A stretch of 64,000 bases of DNA from DASVNK01 sp036383895 (GTDB taxonomy: Bacteria; Verrucomicrobiota; Verrucomicrobiia; Limisphaerales; SXQI01): contig DASVNK010000022.1 in the NCBI GenBank assembly GCA_036383895.1, forward strand, positions 49,397 through 113,396. Reading direction: 5' to 3'. Numbering within the stretch: the stretch's first letter is position 1; the number at the start of each line of letters is the position of its first letter. Below, piece by piece: positions 34,894 through 43,052 of this stretch. Made by a program: the position numbers and the translations under genes. Below the pieces are notes generated by a model. It searched no databases. It saw only the letters and a list, made by a program, of their open reading frames with translations, and had not been told where the DNA came from.

Positions 34894-35565
34894 TTACATT
34901 GCCGGCGGCCGCGTCCCAATCATCACCTGCGCAATTCCGGCTTTCCGCGCAATCTTGCTCAACTCTGTCACCTTCTCCACCGGCAAATTCCGATCCGCCT
35001 GCAGCAACAACGTCAACGGCCCACCCGCGCGCTCCACCGCCTCCGCCAGCTTCAACTGCAACGCCGCTTCCTGGATCTTCTGGTGCTGATAAAAAATCTG
35101 CCCATTCAAATTCACTCCCACCACCACCACCGGATTCGCCACCCCCGCAAATCCCGCATCCTCCGGCAACTCCAGCCTCGAACCCGGCACCTTGATCTGC
35201 ACTCCCGCGCCCTTCAGCAAATTCTCAACTCTCTCCGCGATCTTCTCGGAAGAACCGGGCGCCCGGTCAAAAACCACCCGCGCGGGAAGCTCGCCTCGCC
35301 GTTCTAATTGAGCGAGTTCCTTCTCAAATCCCGCCAGGTCCATCGGCTGACCTAAAAATTCAATCGCTCCGTCCTGCCCCACACTCACCATTCGCTCCGC
35401 CATCACTACCGGCTCGTCATCCTCCGCCAGAGCAATCGGCACTCCCGGAAAAAACACGTGCGAATAAAACAGCACCATGAACAGCACCGTCGCGAAAAAC
35501 AGCCCCGCAAACGGCGCCGCATCCACACCCCCCCGAAAAATCTTCACATTCCGCGGATACCTCAT
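34894..35565 (-). CDS. exbD: ExbD/TolR-family biopolymer transport protein
   Basis: A 223-residue protein with one N-terminal membrane helix (FAGLFFATVLFMVLFYSHVFF) and a periplasmic region of two ExbD-like beta/alpha modules. The second ends in a segment typical of the family (VEKVTELSKIARKAGIAQV). It is longer than E. coli ExbD (about 140 residues), with a duplicated-looking periplasmic domain. With ExbB it forms the proton-driven stator that energises TonB. The usual membrane Asp lies outside the helix I can see, so function is inferred. Confidence 0.8.
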   Translation of the reverse strand: MRYPRNVKIFRGGVDAAPFAGLFFATVLFMVLFYSHVFFPGVPIALAEDDEPVVMAERMVSVGQDGAIEFLGQPMDLAGFEKELAQLERRGELPARVVFDRAPGSSEKIAERVENLLKGAGVQIKVPGSRLELPEDAGFAGVANPVVVVGVNLNGQIFYQHQKIQEAALQLKLAEAVERAGGPLTLLLQADRNLPVEKVTELSKIARKAGIAQVMIGTRPPAM

Positions 35566-35604
35566 TCTATCGATAAAACTCCGTACGCATCATCCAAGAC
35601 CTTT

Positions 35605-35688
35605 TTCCGTGCATTCCGTGTATTCTGCGTATTCCGTGGTTACCCTCCGCCCCCCCATTCGTGTTCATTCGTGTCCATTCGTGGTTGC
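35605..35688. repeat. Two short tandem arrays of a 9-10 bp unit inside the exbB-exbD operon
   Basis: Four imperfect copies of ATTCCGTG(T) lie at 35605-35639 and three copies of CATTCGTG(T/G) at 35656-35684. The same unit in the other orientation (CACGAATGG) recurs at 50741-50770. The stretch lies in the 131-bp gap between exbB and exbD. Confidence 0.75.
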
Positions 35689-35696
35689 CCTTTTCT

Positions 35697-36311
35697 TCAC
35701 CGCCGCAACTCACTCACCATATTCAAGATCTCCGTCGACACCTTCTCCATATCCAGCACGATCGCATTCACCCGGCTCACCAAATAGTTATATCCAGCGT
35801 ACCCCGGAATCGCGATCGCCAACCCCACCGCCGTGCAGATCAATCCCTGCCAAACCCCCTCCGAAACCTGCGCCATGTGCGAATACCGCCCCGCCTCCTG
35901 CAATCGCATAAACACCTGGATAAATCCCAGCACCGTTCCCAAAAAACCCATCAACGGCGCAATCTGCGCAATCGTCGCCAGCACATTCAACTTTTCCTCC
36001 AACCGCGGCACCTCCACCAAACCCGCTTCCTCCAGCGCCTCCCGCACCCCCTCACGCCCGCGTTCCCGATTCAAAATCGCCGTCTTCACCAACCGCGGCA
36101 CCGGCCCTGGCGTTGCATCACAAATCGAAAGCGCCTCCACCACATTCTCCCGCTTCAACACATTCCGCACCCCGTTAATGAACTCGCTCGAATTGATCTG
36201 CGCCCGATGATAATGCAGCAGTCGCTCGATAAAAACGGCAATCCCGACCGCGCTGACCAGCAGCAGCAGCCACATCATTAACCCGCCCTTGACGAGCAGC
36301 GTCGGCAACAT
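35697..36311 (-). CDS. exbB: ExbB/MotA/TolQ-family proton channel
   Basis: The ATG at 36311 begins MLPTLLVKGGLMMWLLLL, the family N-terminal helix; the open frame to 36491 passes through repeats and is not used. The 204-residue product has the further membrane helices of ExbB/TolQ (APLMGFLGTVLGFIQVF and WQGLICTAVGLAIAIPGYAGY), the latter with the conserved Thr/Gly/Pro pattern. It is the first gene of the operon exbB-exbD-tonB-like-zinc-ribbon-guaB3, with an unusually long, repeat-carrying gap to exbD. Confidence 0.92.
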   Translation of the reverse strand: MLPTLLVKGGLMMWLLLLVSAVGIAVFIERLLHYHRAQINSSEFINGVRNVLKRENVVEALSICDATPGPVPRLVKTAILNRERGREGVREALEEAGLVEVPRLEEKLNVLATIAQIAPLMGFLGTVLGFIQVFMRLQEAGRYSHMAQVSEGVWQGLICTAVGLAIAIPGYAGYNYLVSRVNAIVLDMEKVSTEILNMVSELRR

Positions 36312-36947
36312 GCCGCATATATAAAGGCCCCCTCCCCGAACTTCAAAGTGGAAACTCAACCACGGGTGCGATCCAAGCCGAGGGGCGTGATTTAAAGGCG
36401 GGTGAGGTGACCACGATCCATTCGCGATTTCGAAAGCATTTTGTGCCCACGGTAGGGCGCGTTGTCCCAACGCGCCCCGGGCGCAAGGCAACCATCCCCC
36501 AACCCAGATCGCCGGAGCGTAATTTCACCCAAAATAACTCCCCAACCAGGGTCGTCTTTATCAACCCAAACACGCCGGAGGGCTGTTCGGAAAGTAGTCC
36601 TCTGAGCATTCCCGTCCATTTTTTCTTGGTCCGTTTCCCTTCCCTTTTGAACGCGCGTTTAAGCTTCTGCGTCTCACGTTTCCACCCCGGAGGGGTGTCT
36701 GGAAAGTAGCCGGTCGCAAGCGAGTCTTCGAGCGCAGCCACCGGTTCCGGCATTATATTATACACGTTGCACCCCGGCGGGGTGCCGGAAGGATTCATCG
36801 TGACCCGCATTCGTAATCGCAGCCCTCAGCACAGAATGTCGGATCAACCAGTGGTCGCCGGTCGCAGGCACCAATCCCCGGGATACTCAACATCAGCGAA
36901 TGCCTCGCGGATCTGAGCCTTCAATTCTTCAAGGTTCGATTCGCCTT
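36312..36947. repeat. Repeat-rich 636-bp gap upstream of exbB
   Basis: A perfect 10-bp hairpin (GGGCGCGTTG/CAACGCGCCC, 36435-36457) lies in this gap. So do three related modules of about 25-32 bp at 36571-36600, 36682-36713 and 36769-36800. Two modules share 'CCGGAGGG(G/C)TGT...GGAAAGTAG', and two contain the palindrome CACCCCGG(A/C)GGGGTG. The open frame 36343-36810 on the minus strand crosses all of them and is not believed to be a gene. The exbB promoter must lie here. Confidence 0.65.
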
Positions 36948-37274
36948 TCATCTTGGGTCCGGTCGTTCGATATGAAACACCTCCCGCAACTCCACCGCCA
37001 CCGGGCTACCATCCGCATTCGCCGGCATCAACTCCCTCATATACTTCCACCACCTCTGGCAAACCCCTGTCCCGCTAATCGCCTCCCACTGCCCCTCGCT
37101 TTCAAACTCCACATAAGCAAAAAGCTGCCGCGTCTCCGCATGCAGAAAAATGGAGTAATTCCGAACCCCATGCTCCAGCAACGTCTTTTCCAGTTCCGGC
37201 CAGATCGGCCGATGTCGCCGCTCATACTCCTCCTCTGCCCCCGCATTCACCGTCATCACAAATGCTTTCCGCAT
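36948..37274 (-). CDS. rhaM: L-rhamnose mutarotase family protein
   Basis: The ATG at 37274 (MRKAFVMTVN) starts a 108-residue RhaM/RhaU-type protein, the full family length. Conserved features are YERRHRPIWPELEKTLLEHG, YSIFLHAETRQLFAYVEFE and WWKYMRELM. RhaM interconverts alpha- and beta-L-rhamnose as a cytoplasmic dimer. No other rhamnose catabolic gene is in the window, so the sugar could differ. The remainder of the ORF (to 37331) lacks family similarity. Confidence 0.93.
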   Translation of the reverse strand: MRKAFVMTVNAGAEEEYERRHRPIWPELEKTLLEHGVRNYSIFLHAETRQLFAYVEFESEGQWEAISGTGVCQRWWKYMRELMPANADGSPVAVELREVFHIERPDPR

Positions 37275-37445
37275 CATACTTAAACTCCTCTTCAAGCTGT
37301 CTGCGCTCGCGCTGCGAGTGCACTTCACCATCCCGTCGGAAACATTTTCATTGTTTAAACTCCTTTCGCTGCAAAAAAACTCATTTTTTTAAAATGGGTC
37401 GGTCAATAAATGGCATACCCCTCCCTCTATCTTGAGTTCAAAAAT

Positions 37446-38030
37446 ATGAGCACAAACATCGAAAAGACCCGTCCGGACGACATCCTCGGCAACCTTCCGG
37501 AAGACCAACAACACCTCATCCTGGACTGGTGCGAAGAACTCTCCTACCGCGACGCCCTCAAGAGAATCGCCGCTCCCGCGCCGGAAGGCCTCGGCCTCAC
37601 CGTCCACTACACTTCGCTCCGCCGCTTTTTCATGAAGCGTTTCCCAGAGCGTTACCTCCAGGAGCGCACCACCGCGCTGGCCGAATTCTCCGGTGCCGCC
37701 AGCGACATCGCCGCAGCGGATTTCGGAACCTATTGGTCTCTCGCCAAGGAATCTTTGGAAAAGCACCTCTTCGTGCGCCTGCAGAAGGACAACTTCGACT
37801 CCCGCGATCTTTCCACTTTAATGCGCCTGGCCCTCCGCATGGAAGACCAACGCCTCCGATGGGCCCGGCAATTCAATGATGCAGAACGGACCAACAATGA
37901 AACTCAGCGCCTTCAACTCGAAAGGAAAGCCGCTGAGCGCGAAGCCGTCTATGCCCGGGAGCGCGCCGCCAGTTTCGACGAGATCATGCGCCGGAGTTGC
38001 GCACAAGAATCAAAAACTGAGCACGTTTGA
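37446..38030 (+). CDS. Orphan HTH-like protein, possibly Mu gp27/DUF3486-like
   Basis: The ATG at 37446 gives 194 residues. The first 60 (ILGNLPEDQQHLILDWCEEL, then LSYRDALKRIAA and VHYTSLRRFFMKRF) look like a helix-turn-helix of the kind seen in DUF3486, the Mu gp27 small-terminase-like family, but with no phage genes around. The C-terminal part is a charged helix (NNETQRLQLERKAAEREAVY). An AT-rich region precedes it, and the gene ends inside a tandem repeat (38018-38057). Function unknown; the phage link is weak inference. Confidence 0.6.
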   Translation: MSTNIEKTRPDDILGNLPEDQQHLILDWCEELSYRDALKRIAAPAPEGLGLTVHYTSLRRFFMKRFPERYLQERTTALAEFSGAASDIAAADFGTYWSLAKESLEKHLFVRLQKDNFDSRDLSTLMRLALRMEDQRLRWARQFNDAERTNNETQRLQLERKAAEREAVYARERAASFDEIMRRSCAQESKTEHV

Positions 38031-38057
38031 GCACGTTTGATCACCATTGATCACGCT
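38018..38057. repeat. Four 10-bp units overlapping a stop codon
   Basis: TGAGCACGTT is repeated twice (38018-38037), followed by TGATCACCAT and TGATCACGCT. The first TGA of unit two is the stop codon of the gene at 37446-38030, so the array starts in coding sequence and continues past the end. Confidence 0.75.
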
Positions 38058-38129
38058 TTTCTCGCGAAGAAAATTGATCCGCTAAACACGCATCTTTTCA
38101 CGGTTCCTCCCGTGCGATAATGTCGCTCA

Positions 38130-39347
38130 ATGAATCGTCGTCATTTCCTTGGCGCGCTGGCCAGCAGCGCCGCGGTAACTTCCGTTGCGCAGGTTGCGAA
38201 TTCTGCGCCGACACCATCGCGCTCGGAGAAGATATCGCTGACGCGCACGCCGCTGGTTCTGATGGCGCCGCGGGAGGACGGTTGCGAGGCGATTTGGGGA
38301 GTGAACCAGCTTTCGAAAGGGCGGATTGAGTGGGAAGGCGAAGATGGAACGAAGGGAGTAATTGGAAGGGATCATTTTGGTTTTGTGCCGCAATCGGACG
38401 ATGTCTTAAGGATCCGGCTTGAGGGATTCAAGGCGGGTAAGAACTACAGGGTAAGATCAGTGACTTCGGAGACGAATGCAATCGCGCCTGGGACCGCCAC
38501 CGTCCGCGAACAAGTAAGCGAATGGAAAACGTTTCAGACGCTGAATTCGAGCGCTGCTTCCACGAAGTTCGTGGTTTGGAATGACACGCACGTTAACAAC
38601 GAGACGATTCAAAAGCTCGATGAGACCACGCCGGCGGCGGATTTTTTGTTTTGGAATGGAGACACCTGCAATGATTGGAAGACGCCGGAGATTTTGGTGC
38701 CGACATTGTTGAATCCGGGCCAGCGCGACATTACGCAGGGACGTCCGCTGTTTATCTCGTGGGGCAATCACGATTCGCGGGGGCAACATGCGTTCGAAAT
38801 GCCACGGGTGGTTGCGACGCCGAACAACCGGCCGTTCTACGGTTTCCGATCTGGGCTGGTGGCGGCCATCTGTTTGCATACCGGTGAAGACAAACCGGAC
38901 GATCATTTTAGTTTCGGTGGGCGGGTGGCCTTTGATGCACTCCGTCGGGAACAGTCCGACTGGCTTGCGGATGTGATTCGCGAACCTGCATTTCGCGATG
39001 CGCCGTATCGCATTGTGTTTTGTCATATTCCGCTGCGGTGGACTAAGGAGGAAGTGCCGGATCATGCCAAGGGCGGGTTCGACCATGTGAGTTTGCGGAG
39101 CCGCGAGGCGTGGCACAAATCTCTCGTCGATTGGAAAACGCAGCTCATTATTTCAGGGCACACGCATCGGAACGCTTTAATCGAGGCGAACGATCAATTT
39201 CCTTACGCCCAAGTGACCGGCGGTGGGCCTGCGCCGAAAGCGGCGACCTGGATGCAGGCGGAGGCGGACGGCAAAGAATTCAATTTGGCGGTGCACGGAT
39301 TGGACGGCGCGACGCGGCACGAGTTCAAGGTGCGGCCGCTGGTTTAG
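38130..39347 (+). CDS. Tat-exported calcineurin-like metallophosphoesterase
   Basis: A 405-residue protein with a twin-arginine leader (MNRRHFLGALASS). An N-terminal Fn3/purple-acid-phosphatase-like beta domain precedes the phosphoesterase core. Metal ligands are visible in WNDTHVNN, FWNGDTCND, WGNHDSRG, CHIPLRW and SGHTHRN, so two metal ions should be bound. It probably acts on phosphate esters in the periplasm; substrate unknown. It is preceded by an AT-rich gap and followed by the AlkD-like gene in the same direction. Confidence 0.92.
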   Translation: MNRRHFLGALASSAAVTSVAQVANSAPTPSRSEKISLTRTPLVLMAPREDGCEAIWGVNQLSKGRIEWEGEDGTKGVIGRDHFGFVPQSDDVLRIRLEGFKAGKNYRVRSVTSETNAIAPGTATVREQVSEWKTFQTLNSSAASTKFVVWNDTHVNNETIQKLDETTPAADFLFWNGDTCNDWKTPEILVPTLLNPGQRDITQGRPLFISWGNHDSRGQHAFEMPRVVATPNNRPFYGFRSGLVAAICLHTGEDKPDDHFSFGGRVAFDALRREQSDWLADVIREPAFRDAPYRIVFCHIPLRWTKEEVPDHAKGGFDHVSLRSREAWHKSLVDWKTQLIISGHTHRNALIEANDQFPYAQVTGGGPAPKAATWMQAEADGKEFNLAVHGLDGATRHEFKVRPLV

Positions 39348-39354
39348 CCTCCTC

Positions 39355-40206
39355 GTGAAAGCAGTTAAAGAACCGCGGCTTCCGGTCGCCCCGCGCTCGA
39401 TTCAGAAGGGTAGCTCGTTGGCGATGCTTCTGGATCGAGCAGCGATCGAGTGTCTCGCGGAAAACATTCTGCTCGTGCATCCAAAGTTCGACGCGTCCGC
39501 CTTTAAGCGCGCCGCAGGAGCCGGCTTGGGTGACTTGGCCATTTTGCAGCGAGGACATCATCTGGCGTCCGCGCTTTTCGAGTATTTGCCGAAGCCGTAC
39601 GTACGAGGGGTTGAGGTGTTAATTAACTCACTTACGCCGGCAATGACTGCGACAGACGATCTCGGTCTAGGCGGGTTCTTTTATTTGCCGCACGTTTTCT
39701 TTGTGGCTCGGTATGGACTTGATTCTGAACACAATGGCGGACGAGATCCGTTCGACATATCAATGCGTGCGCAATACGAACTAACGAAGCGCTTCAGCGC
39801 CGAATTTTCGATTCGACACTTTCTGATTCGCTGGCCCGAGCGAACGATAACGCAATTGATGCAGTGGACGCGCGATCCTGATCCACATGTGCGGCGGCTT
39901 TGTTCGGAAGGTTCGCGACCGCGATTACCATGGGCGGTGCGGATACCTGCGTTCGTGAAAGATCCTCGGCCAGTGCTGCCGATTCTGGATGTGTTGAAGG
40001 ATGATGCTGATCTTTACGTTCGGCGCAGTGTGGCAAACCATGTCGGGGACATCGCGAAGGATCATCCGCAATTAGCTTTTGATATTTGTGAGCGCTGGCT
40101 GGAAGGGGCGTCGGCGGAACGGAAGTGGATGATTCGTCACGCAGTACGGCATCCTGCGAAGAAGGGCGTGAAGGCGGCATGGCGGTTGCGCAAGCTGGCA
40201 AAATAG
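39355..40206 (+). CDS. AlkD-like DNA alkylation repair / HEAT-repeat protein
   Basis: The upstream part of the open frame overlaps the phosphoesterase and is not used. A GTG at 39355 gives 283 residues; ATG 39424 (MLLDRAAIE) is an alternative that matches the family start. The protein is made of HEAT-like helices (DRAAIECLAENILLVHPKFD; QYELTKRFSAEFSIRHFLI; DDADLYVRRSVANHVGDIAK). AlkD glycosylases remove alkylated purines; many relatives have lost that activity. The Trp/Asp/Arg catalytic set cannot be placed with certainty here. Confidence 0.75.
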   Translation: MKAVKEPRLPVAPRSIQKGSSLAMLLDRAAIECLAENILLVHPKFDASAFKRAAGAGLGDLAILQRGHHLASALFEYLPKPYVRGVEVLINSLTPAMTATDDLGLGGFFYLPHVFFVARYGLDSEHNGGRDPFDISMRAQYELTKRFSAEFSIRHFLIRWPERTITQLMQWTRDPDPHVRRLCSEGSRPRLPWAVRIPAFVKDPRPVLPILDVLKDDADLYVRRSVANHVGDIAKDHPQLAFDICERWLEGASAERKWMIRHAVRHPAKKGVKAAWRLRKLAK

Positions 40207-40230
40207 GACGGTCGTTGCTGGACTTACGAA

Positions 40231-40599
40231 TTGAGTTCGCTAAGTTTCGCGGGCCCGCAAATTAGAAGGGGAATGAGAAGCGTTGTGAAGAATCCAGTGG
40301 CTTTGTTGCGCAACCTGGCGCTCATCGAAGGTATTTCGTGGCTGGTGCTGCTGTTCGTCGCAATGCCTTTGAAATACATCTGGGACAGGCCAGAAGCCGT
40401 GCGGGTGGTGGGAATGGCACACGGAATTCTCTTTTGTCTCCTGTGCGCCTGGCTTCTTTACACATCCGTCGCGGCGAAGTGGCCGCTCAGTCGCGCGGGA
40501 TTGATTTTTCTCGCCGCGCTGATTCCTTTCGGGCCGTGGTTGGTGGATCGGCGAATGAAGAGTTACGAAGCTGAGTATTCCGCTGAAAAATCCGCTTAG
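40231..40599 (+). CDS. DUF3817 small membrane protein
   Basis: A 122-residue integral membrane protein (108 from the ATG at 40273). Three hydrophobic helices are visible (GISWLVLLFVAMPLKYIW, GILFCLLCAWLLYTS, LIFLAALIPFGPWLVDR). The opening KNPVALLRNLALIEGISWL and the ending PFGPWLVDRRM match DUF3817. Function unknown. It is convergent with the metallopeptidase, overlapping it by four bases. Confidence 0.85.
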   Translation: MSSLSFAGPQIRRGMRSVVKNPVALLRNLALIEGISWLVLLFVAMPLKYIWDRPEAVRVVGMAHGILFCLLCAWLLYTSVAAKWPLSRAGLIFLAALIPFGPWLVDRRMKSYEAEYSAEKSA

Positions 40600-40970
40600 C
40601 CCAGGCCGCGTTCTTCCAAATCATCTTCATCCATGCCGAGGAAGTGGCCGAGTTCGTGCAGGTAAGTGGTGCGGACTTCGTCTTCGAAATCGATATGCTC
40701 TTCGAGGCAAAGTTCGTAGATCGGTCCGATGAAAATGAAGAGCGGTCCGAGAGTTTCTGAGAGATGATTTTCCTCGAAGCCATGGAATTGGCCGAGCATG
40801 TCGTCGTCGTCCGGCGGCCATTTTTCGAGGAGTGTGGCGACTTTTTCGGCGTGTTCGAGGATGGGCGCGGGAAGTGAGACAATGGTTTTGTTGATGACCT
40901 TCGCCGCTCGATCGAGGAGGTCGTCCCAAGGGATATCGTCTGCCGAAGGTTCCAATTTCCCGGGCGACAT
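40596..40970 (-). CDS. Minimal metallopeptidase-like protein (HExxH)
   Basis: The ATG at 40970 overlaps the stop of the pseudopilin gene by one base (TAATG), so translation is coupled. The 124-residue product carries the zinc site HELGHFLGMDEDD near its C-terminus, a zinicin-like minimal motif in which a Gly-containing extension follows HExxH. Such small proteins are annotated as 'metallopeptidase family protein' in many bacteria, with unproven activity. Whether it processes the adjacent pseudopilin is a guess. Confidence 0.8.
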   Translation of the reverse strand: MSPGKLEPSADDIPWDDLLDRAAKVINKTIVSLPAPILEHAEKVATLLEKWPPDDDDMLGQFHGFEENHLSETLGPLFIFIGPIYELCLEEHIDFEDEVRTTYLHELGHFLGMDEDDLEERGLG

Positions 40971-41764
40971 TATTTCAAAACGCTGCTGTGGTCGCGCAGC
41001 CATTCAAAGTCGGTGCGCGGGTTCGCGTCGAAGCTGCCACCGACCGCGCCGCGGAGAGGCGGGCGCGTAGTTCCGGCGGGGCCGCGGACCTGCCAGCGGT
41101 GCGGTTCGACATGGCCATCCGTGAACGACATGCTCGCGGCGCCGTAATGGAATGAACCAGGCAAGTTGCCCCACTTGAATTCGTGGAACCGGTTCATGAA
41201 GAAACCGTCGTTCAACGTGTCCGGATGTTCATCGATGAAAAGAAAGGTGTCGCTCGGTGTGACGAGGTCGCTGCTCGCGAAGTTTTGCCGCCAGGTGGGA
41301 TTGAATTGATTCGTGAGTTCGCCAGGGTCTCCGACCAGGTGGTTCATGGCCATGCTGCGGAGCCGAGCGCCGTTATCGGCGAGTGATTGGTCGCTGGGGC
41401 ATTTGTAAACGCCGACGTTGCCGCCGGTGTATTTTCCCAAAAGCGCTTCGGTGATGAGCGCCTTGTTGGTGTTGTCTGGCATGGAACCCCAGGACTGAAC
41501 TGAATTCACCCAGTTGTTGTGCTCCGCTGCGGTTTGGCCGATCCCGTGATTGTTCACGAAGCGATCGTCTGAATCCGCCGCATAGAGCTGCCAGCCCAGA
41601 GTGAGTTGTTTGACGTTGTTGCTGCAGGTGACCGCCTTGGCTCTTTCTTTGGCTTTGCTGAGCGCTGGAAGGAGCATGCCGGCGAGAATCGCGATAATCG
41701 CGATCACGACGAGGAGTTCGATGAGCGTGAAAGCCGAAGAACGGTTGCGGGGTGCTGAATGCAT
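40970..41764 (-). CDS. Pseudopilin-like protein with H-x9-DG C-terminus
   Basis: The ATG at 41764 (MHSAPRNRSS) precedes FTLIELLVVIAIIAIL with Glu+5; the open frame to 41878 includes non-coding sequence. The 264-residue product has the LLPALSKAKERA helix and a C-terminal FTDGHVEPHRW segment typical of this expanded verrucomicrobial class. It should be processed by prepilin peptidase and exported. It overlaps the downstream metallopeptidase gene. Confidence 0.9.
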   Translation of the reverse strand: MHSAPRNRSSAFTLIELLVVIAIIAILAGMLLPALSKAKERAKAVTCSNNVKQLTLGWQLYAADSDDRFVNNHGIGQTAAEHNNWVNSVQSWGSMPDNTNKALITEALLGKYTGGNVGVYKCPSDQSLADNGARLRSMAMNHLVGDPGELTNQFNPTWRQNFASSDLVTPSDTFLFIDEHPDTLNDGFFMNRFHEFKWGNLPGSFHYGAASMSFTDGHVEPHRWQVRGPAGTTRPPLRGAVGGSFDANPRTDFEWLRDHSSVLK

Positions 41765-41875
41765 CAAGTTATTTGCCAATATTGCGGCGTTGAATGAGCA
41801 AATGCCAAATACCAAATTTGAAGGAATGACCGAAGCACCAATCCACCCGGGACTCCTCACGTCGTTCTCTACAAG

Positions 41876-41904
41876 CAAAAAGCAGGCTTTGCAGCCTGCT
41901 TTTG
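41876..41904 (-). terminator. Bidirectional intrinsic terminator
   Basis: A perfect 8-bp stem AGCAGGCT/AGCCTGCT (41881-41888/41893-41900) with a TTGC loop has A-runs and T-runs on both sides. It lies 30 bp after the PUR-domain gene on the minus strand and would end its transcript. Confidence 0.8.
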
Positions 41905-41930
41905 AAAGAGGAGTTCGACTGTGAAGTCGT

Positions 41931-42275
41931 TTAGTCCTGCGGCATCTTGGGCGGAGTATCGCCGGAGGATTTCACCATCTCGTCGACGATGCGGCGAAAA
42001 TCCTCCAACCCGGTCGCCGGGATGATGATGGTATCGCGTCGACCGTTCACGTCTTCGGTGATGCGAAGGAATCGGCCGCGGGGATTCTCCTTCAAGGTGA
42101 AAAGAAAAGTCTTCCGTTCGATCTGCACTTTGTCGCTGCGTAAAGTATCCTCGACCACCGCGGGCTTTTGAGAGTGTCCCCCTGAGTACCCAGAGTGTCC
42201 CGAGTGGCTATGGCCGCCGCCGTGGCCGCCGTAGCCTTTGTTGCCATAAGGCGATGGACGTTCGTTTGATATCAT
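41931..42275 (-). CDS. PUR-alpha-like nucleic-acid-binding protein with Gly/His-rich N-terminus
   Basis: A 114-residue protein. Residues about 50-105 form a PUR/DUF3276-like repeat (KVQIERKTFLFTLKENPRG, then RGRFLRITEDVNGRR and GLEDFRRIVDEMV), a fold that binds single-stranded DNA or RNA. Residues about 11-36 are a low-complexity Gly/His/Ser/Tyr stretch (YGGHGGGHSHSGHSGYSGG) that resembles phase-separation-prone or metal-binding tails. Single-PUR bacterial proteins such as Borrelia BpuR bind RNA and DNA. A clean terminator follows. Confidence 0.82.
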   Translation of the reverse strand: MISNERPSPYGNKGYGGHGGGHSHSGHSGYSGGHSQKPAVVEDTLRSDKVQIERKTFLFTLKENPRGRFLRITEDVNGRRDTIIIPATGLEDFRRIVDEMVKSSGDTPPKMPQD

Positions 42276-42409
42276 ATGCCGTGTAATCCGTGGCGCGATG
42301 TCACGCCTATGGTAAAGACATGTATCGAGGCGTGTTTGTCAACCTGAAGCTGTTGTAAACCCGCGTCTTCCCGCATGTTTCCCTTTGTGGCGCTATCCCG
42401 CAAACCGTT

Positions 42410-42934
42410 CTAAACCGTGAAGCGTTGCACGCTCGTAAAACGAGCAGTGTTAACTGGCTTCGTTACCTGCCAAAGATACACCAGAACCGCGGGGATTACG
42501 AGCAAATTAAATATGCTGGAGGTCGCGTGCAAAATGCGGAAGGAGCGAGTGGCGGATTCTTTAACCTCTACGGTGGTTTGCGGGGAGTAGCGTTTGATGT
42601 GCAATTCCTTCATCCGCGGATGCATCACGTAAGCGCCGAGGATATTCACGAGGAAGAGGCCGACCAGAACGAGCAGCGTAATCCGACCGAAAGGACGTCC
42701 GCTATAGAGCCATTCAGCGATCAGGTGTGCGACCGCAATTCCAGCGCACCAAAGTTGAACCAGGAAGTAACGGTAAACGAGAATTTGCGCTGCCGCTCCG
42801 GCGTGAGGTCGGCCGAGCAGGCGCAGCATCTCATCGGAAAAGAAGGCGGTCGCCCCGGCGAAAGTGAAAAAGATGACTGTTCCCACCCACACTGCGGCGT
42901 TCAGGATTCCGATTAGGCGAAGAAACCCGAGCAC
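42410..42934 (-). CDS. DUF4149-type integral membrane protein
   Basis: A 174-residue membrane protein with about four helices: an N-terminal LIGILNAAVWVGTVIFFTFA, two central helices (WCAGIAVAHLIAEWL; LLVLVGLFLVNILGAYVM) and a C-terminal LLVIPAVLVYLW. The pattern WVGTxxFF...AxxxF and the HxRM segment match DUF4149. Function unknown. It stands alone between two gaps. Confidence 0.78.
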   Translation of the reverse strand: MLGFLRLIGILNAAVWVGTVIFFTFAGATAFFSDEMLRLLGRPHAGAAAQILVYRYFLVQLWCAGIAVAHLIAEWLYSGRPFGRITLLVLVGLFLVNILGAYVMHPRMKELHIKRYSPQTTVEVKESATRSFRILHATSSIFNLLVIPAVLVYLWQVTKPVNTARFTSVQRFTV

Positions 42935-43052
42935 CGGGCGAGTTTAGGGAAAACTCCTCCAGTGCCAAGCCGTTCTTCCGGTGGAGGATCAAAGATTCGA
43001 AATGAACGCGGTCAGTGCGCTCGGAAATTGATGGATCGGCCGGCCCCATTTT

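Noticed and set aside
35605..35688. Possible CRISPR array
   Set aside because: Units are 9-10 bp with no spacers and no cas genes are present; they are simple tandem repeats.
36343..36810. 155-codon minus-strand ORF upstream of exbB
   Set aside because: It is made of palindromes and repeated modules and lacks a ribosome-binding site; treated as a repeat region.
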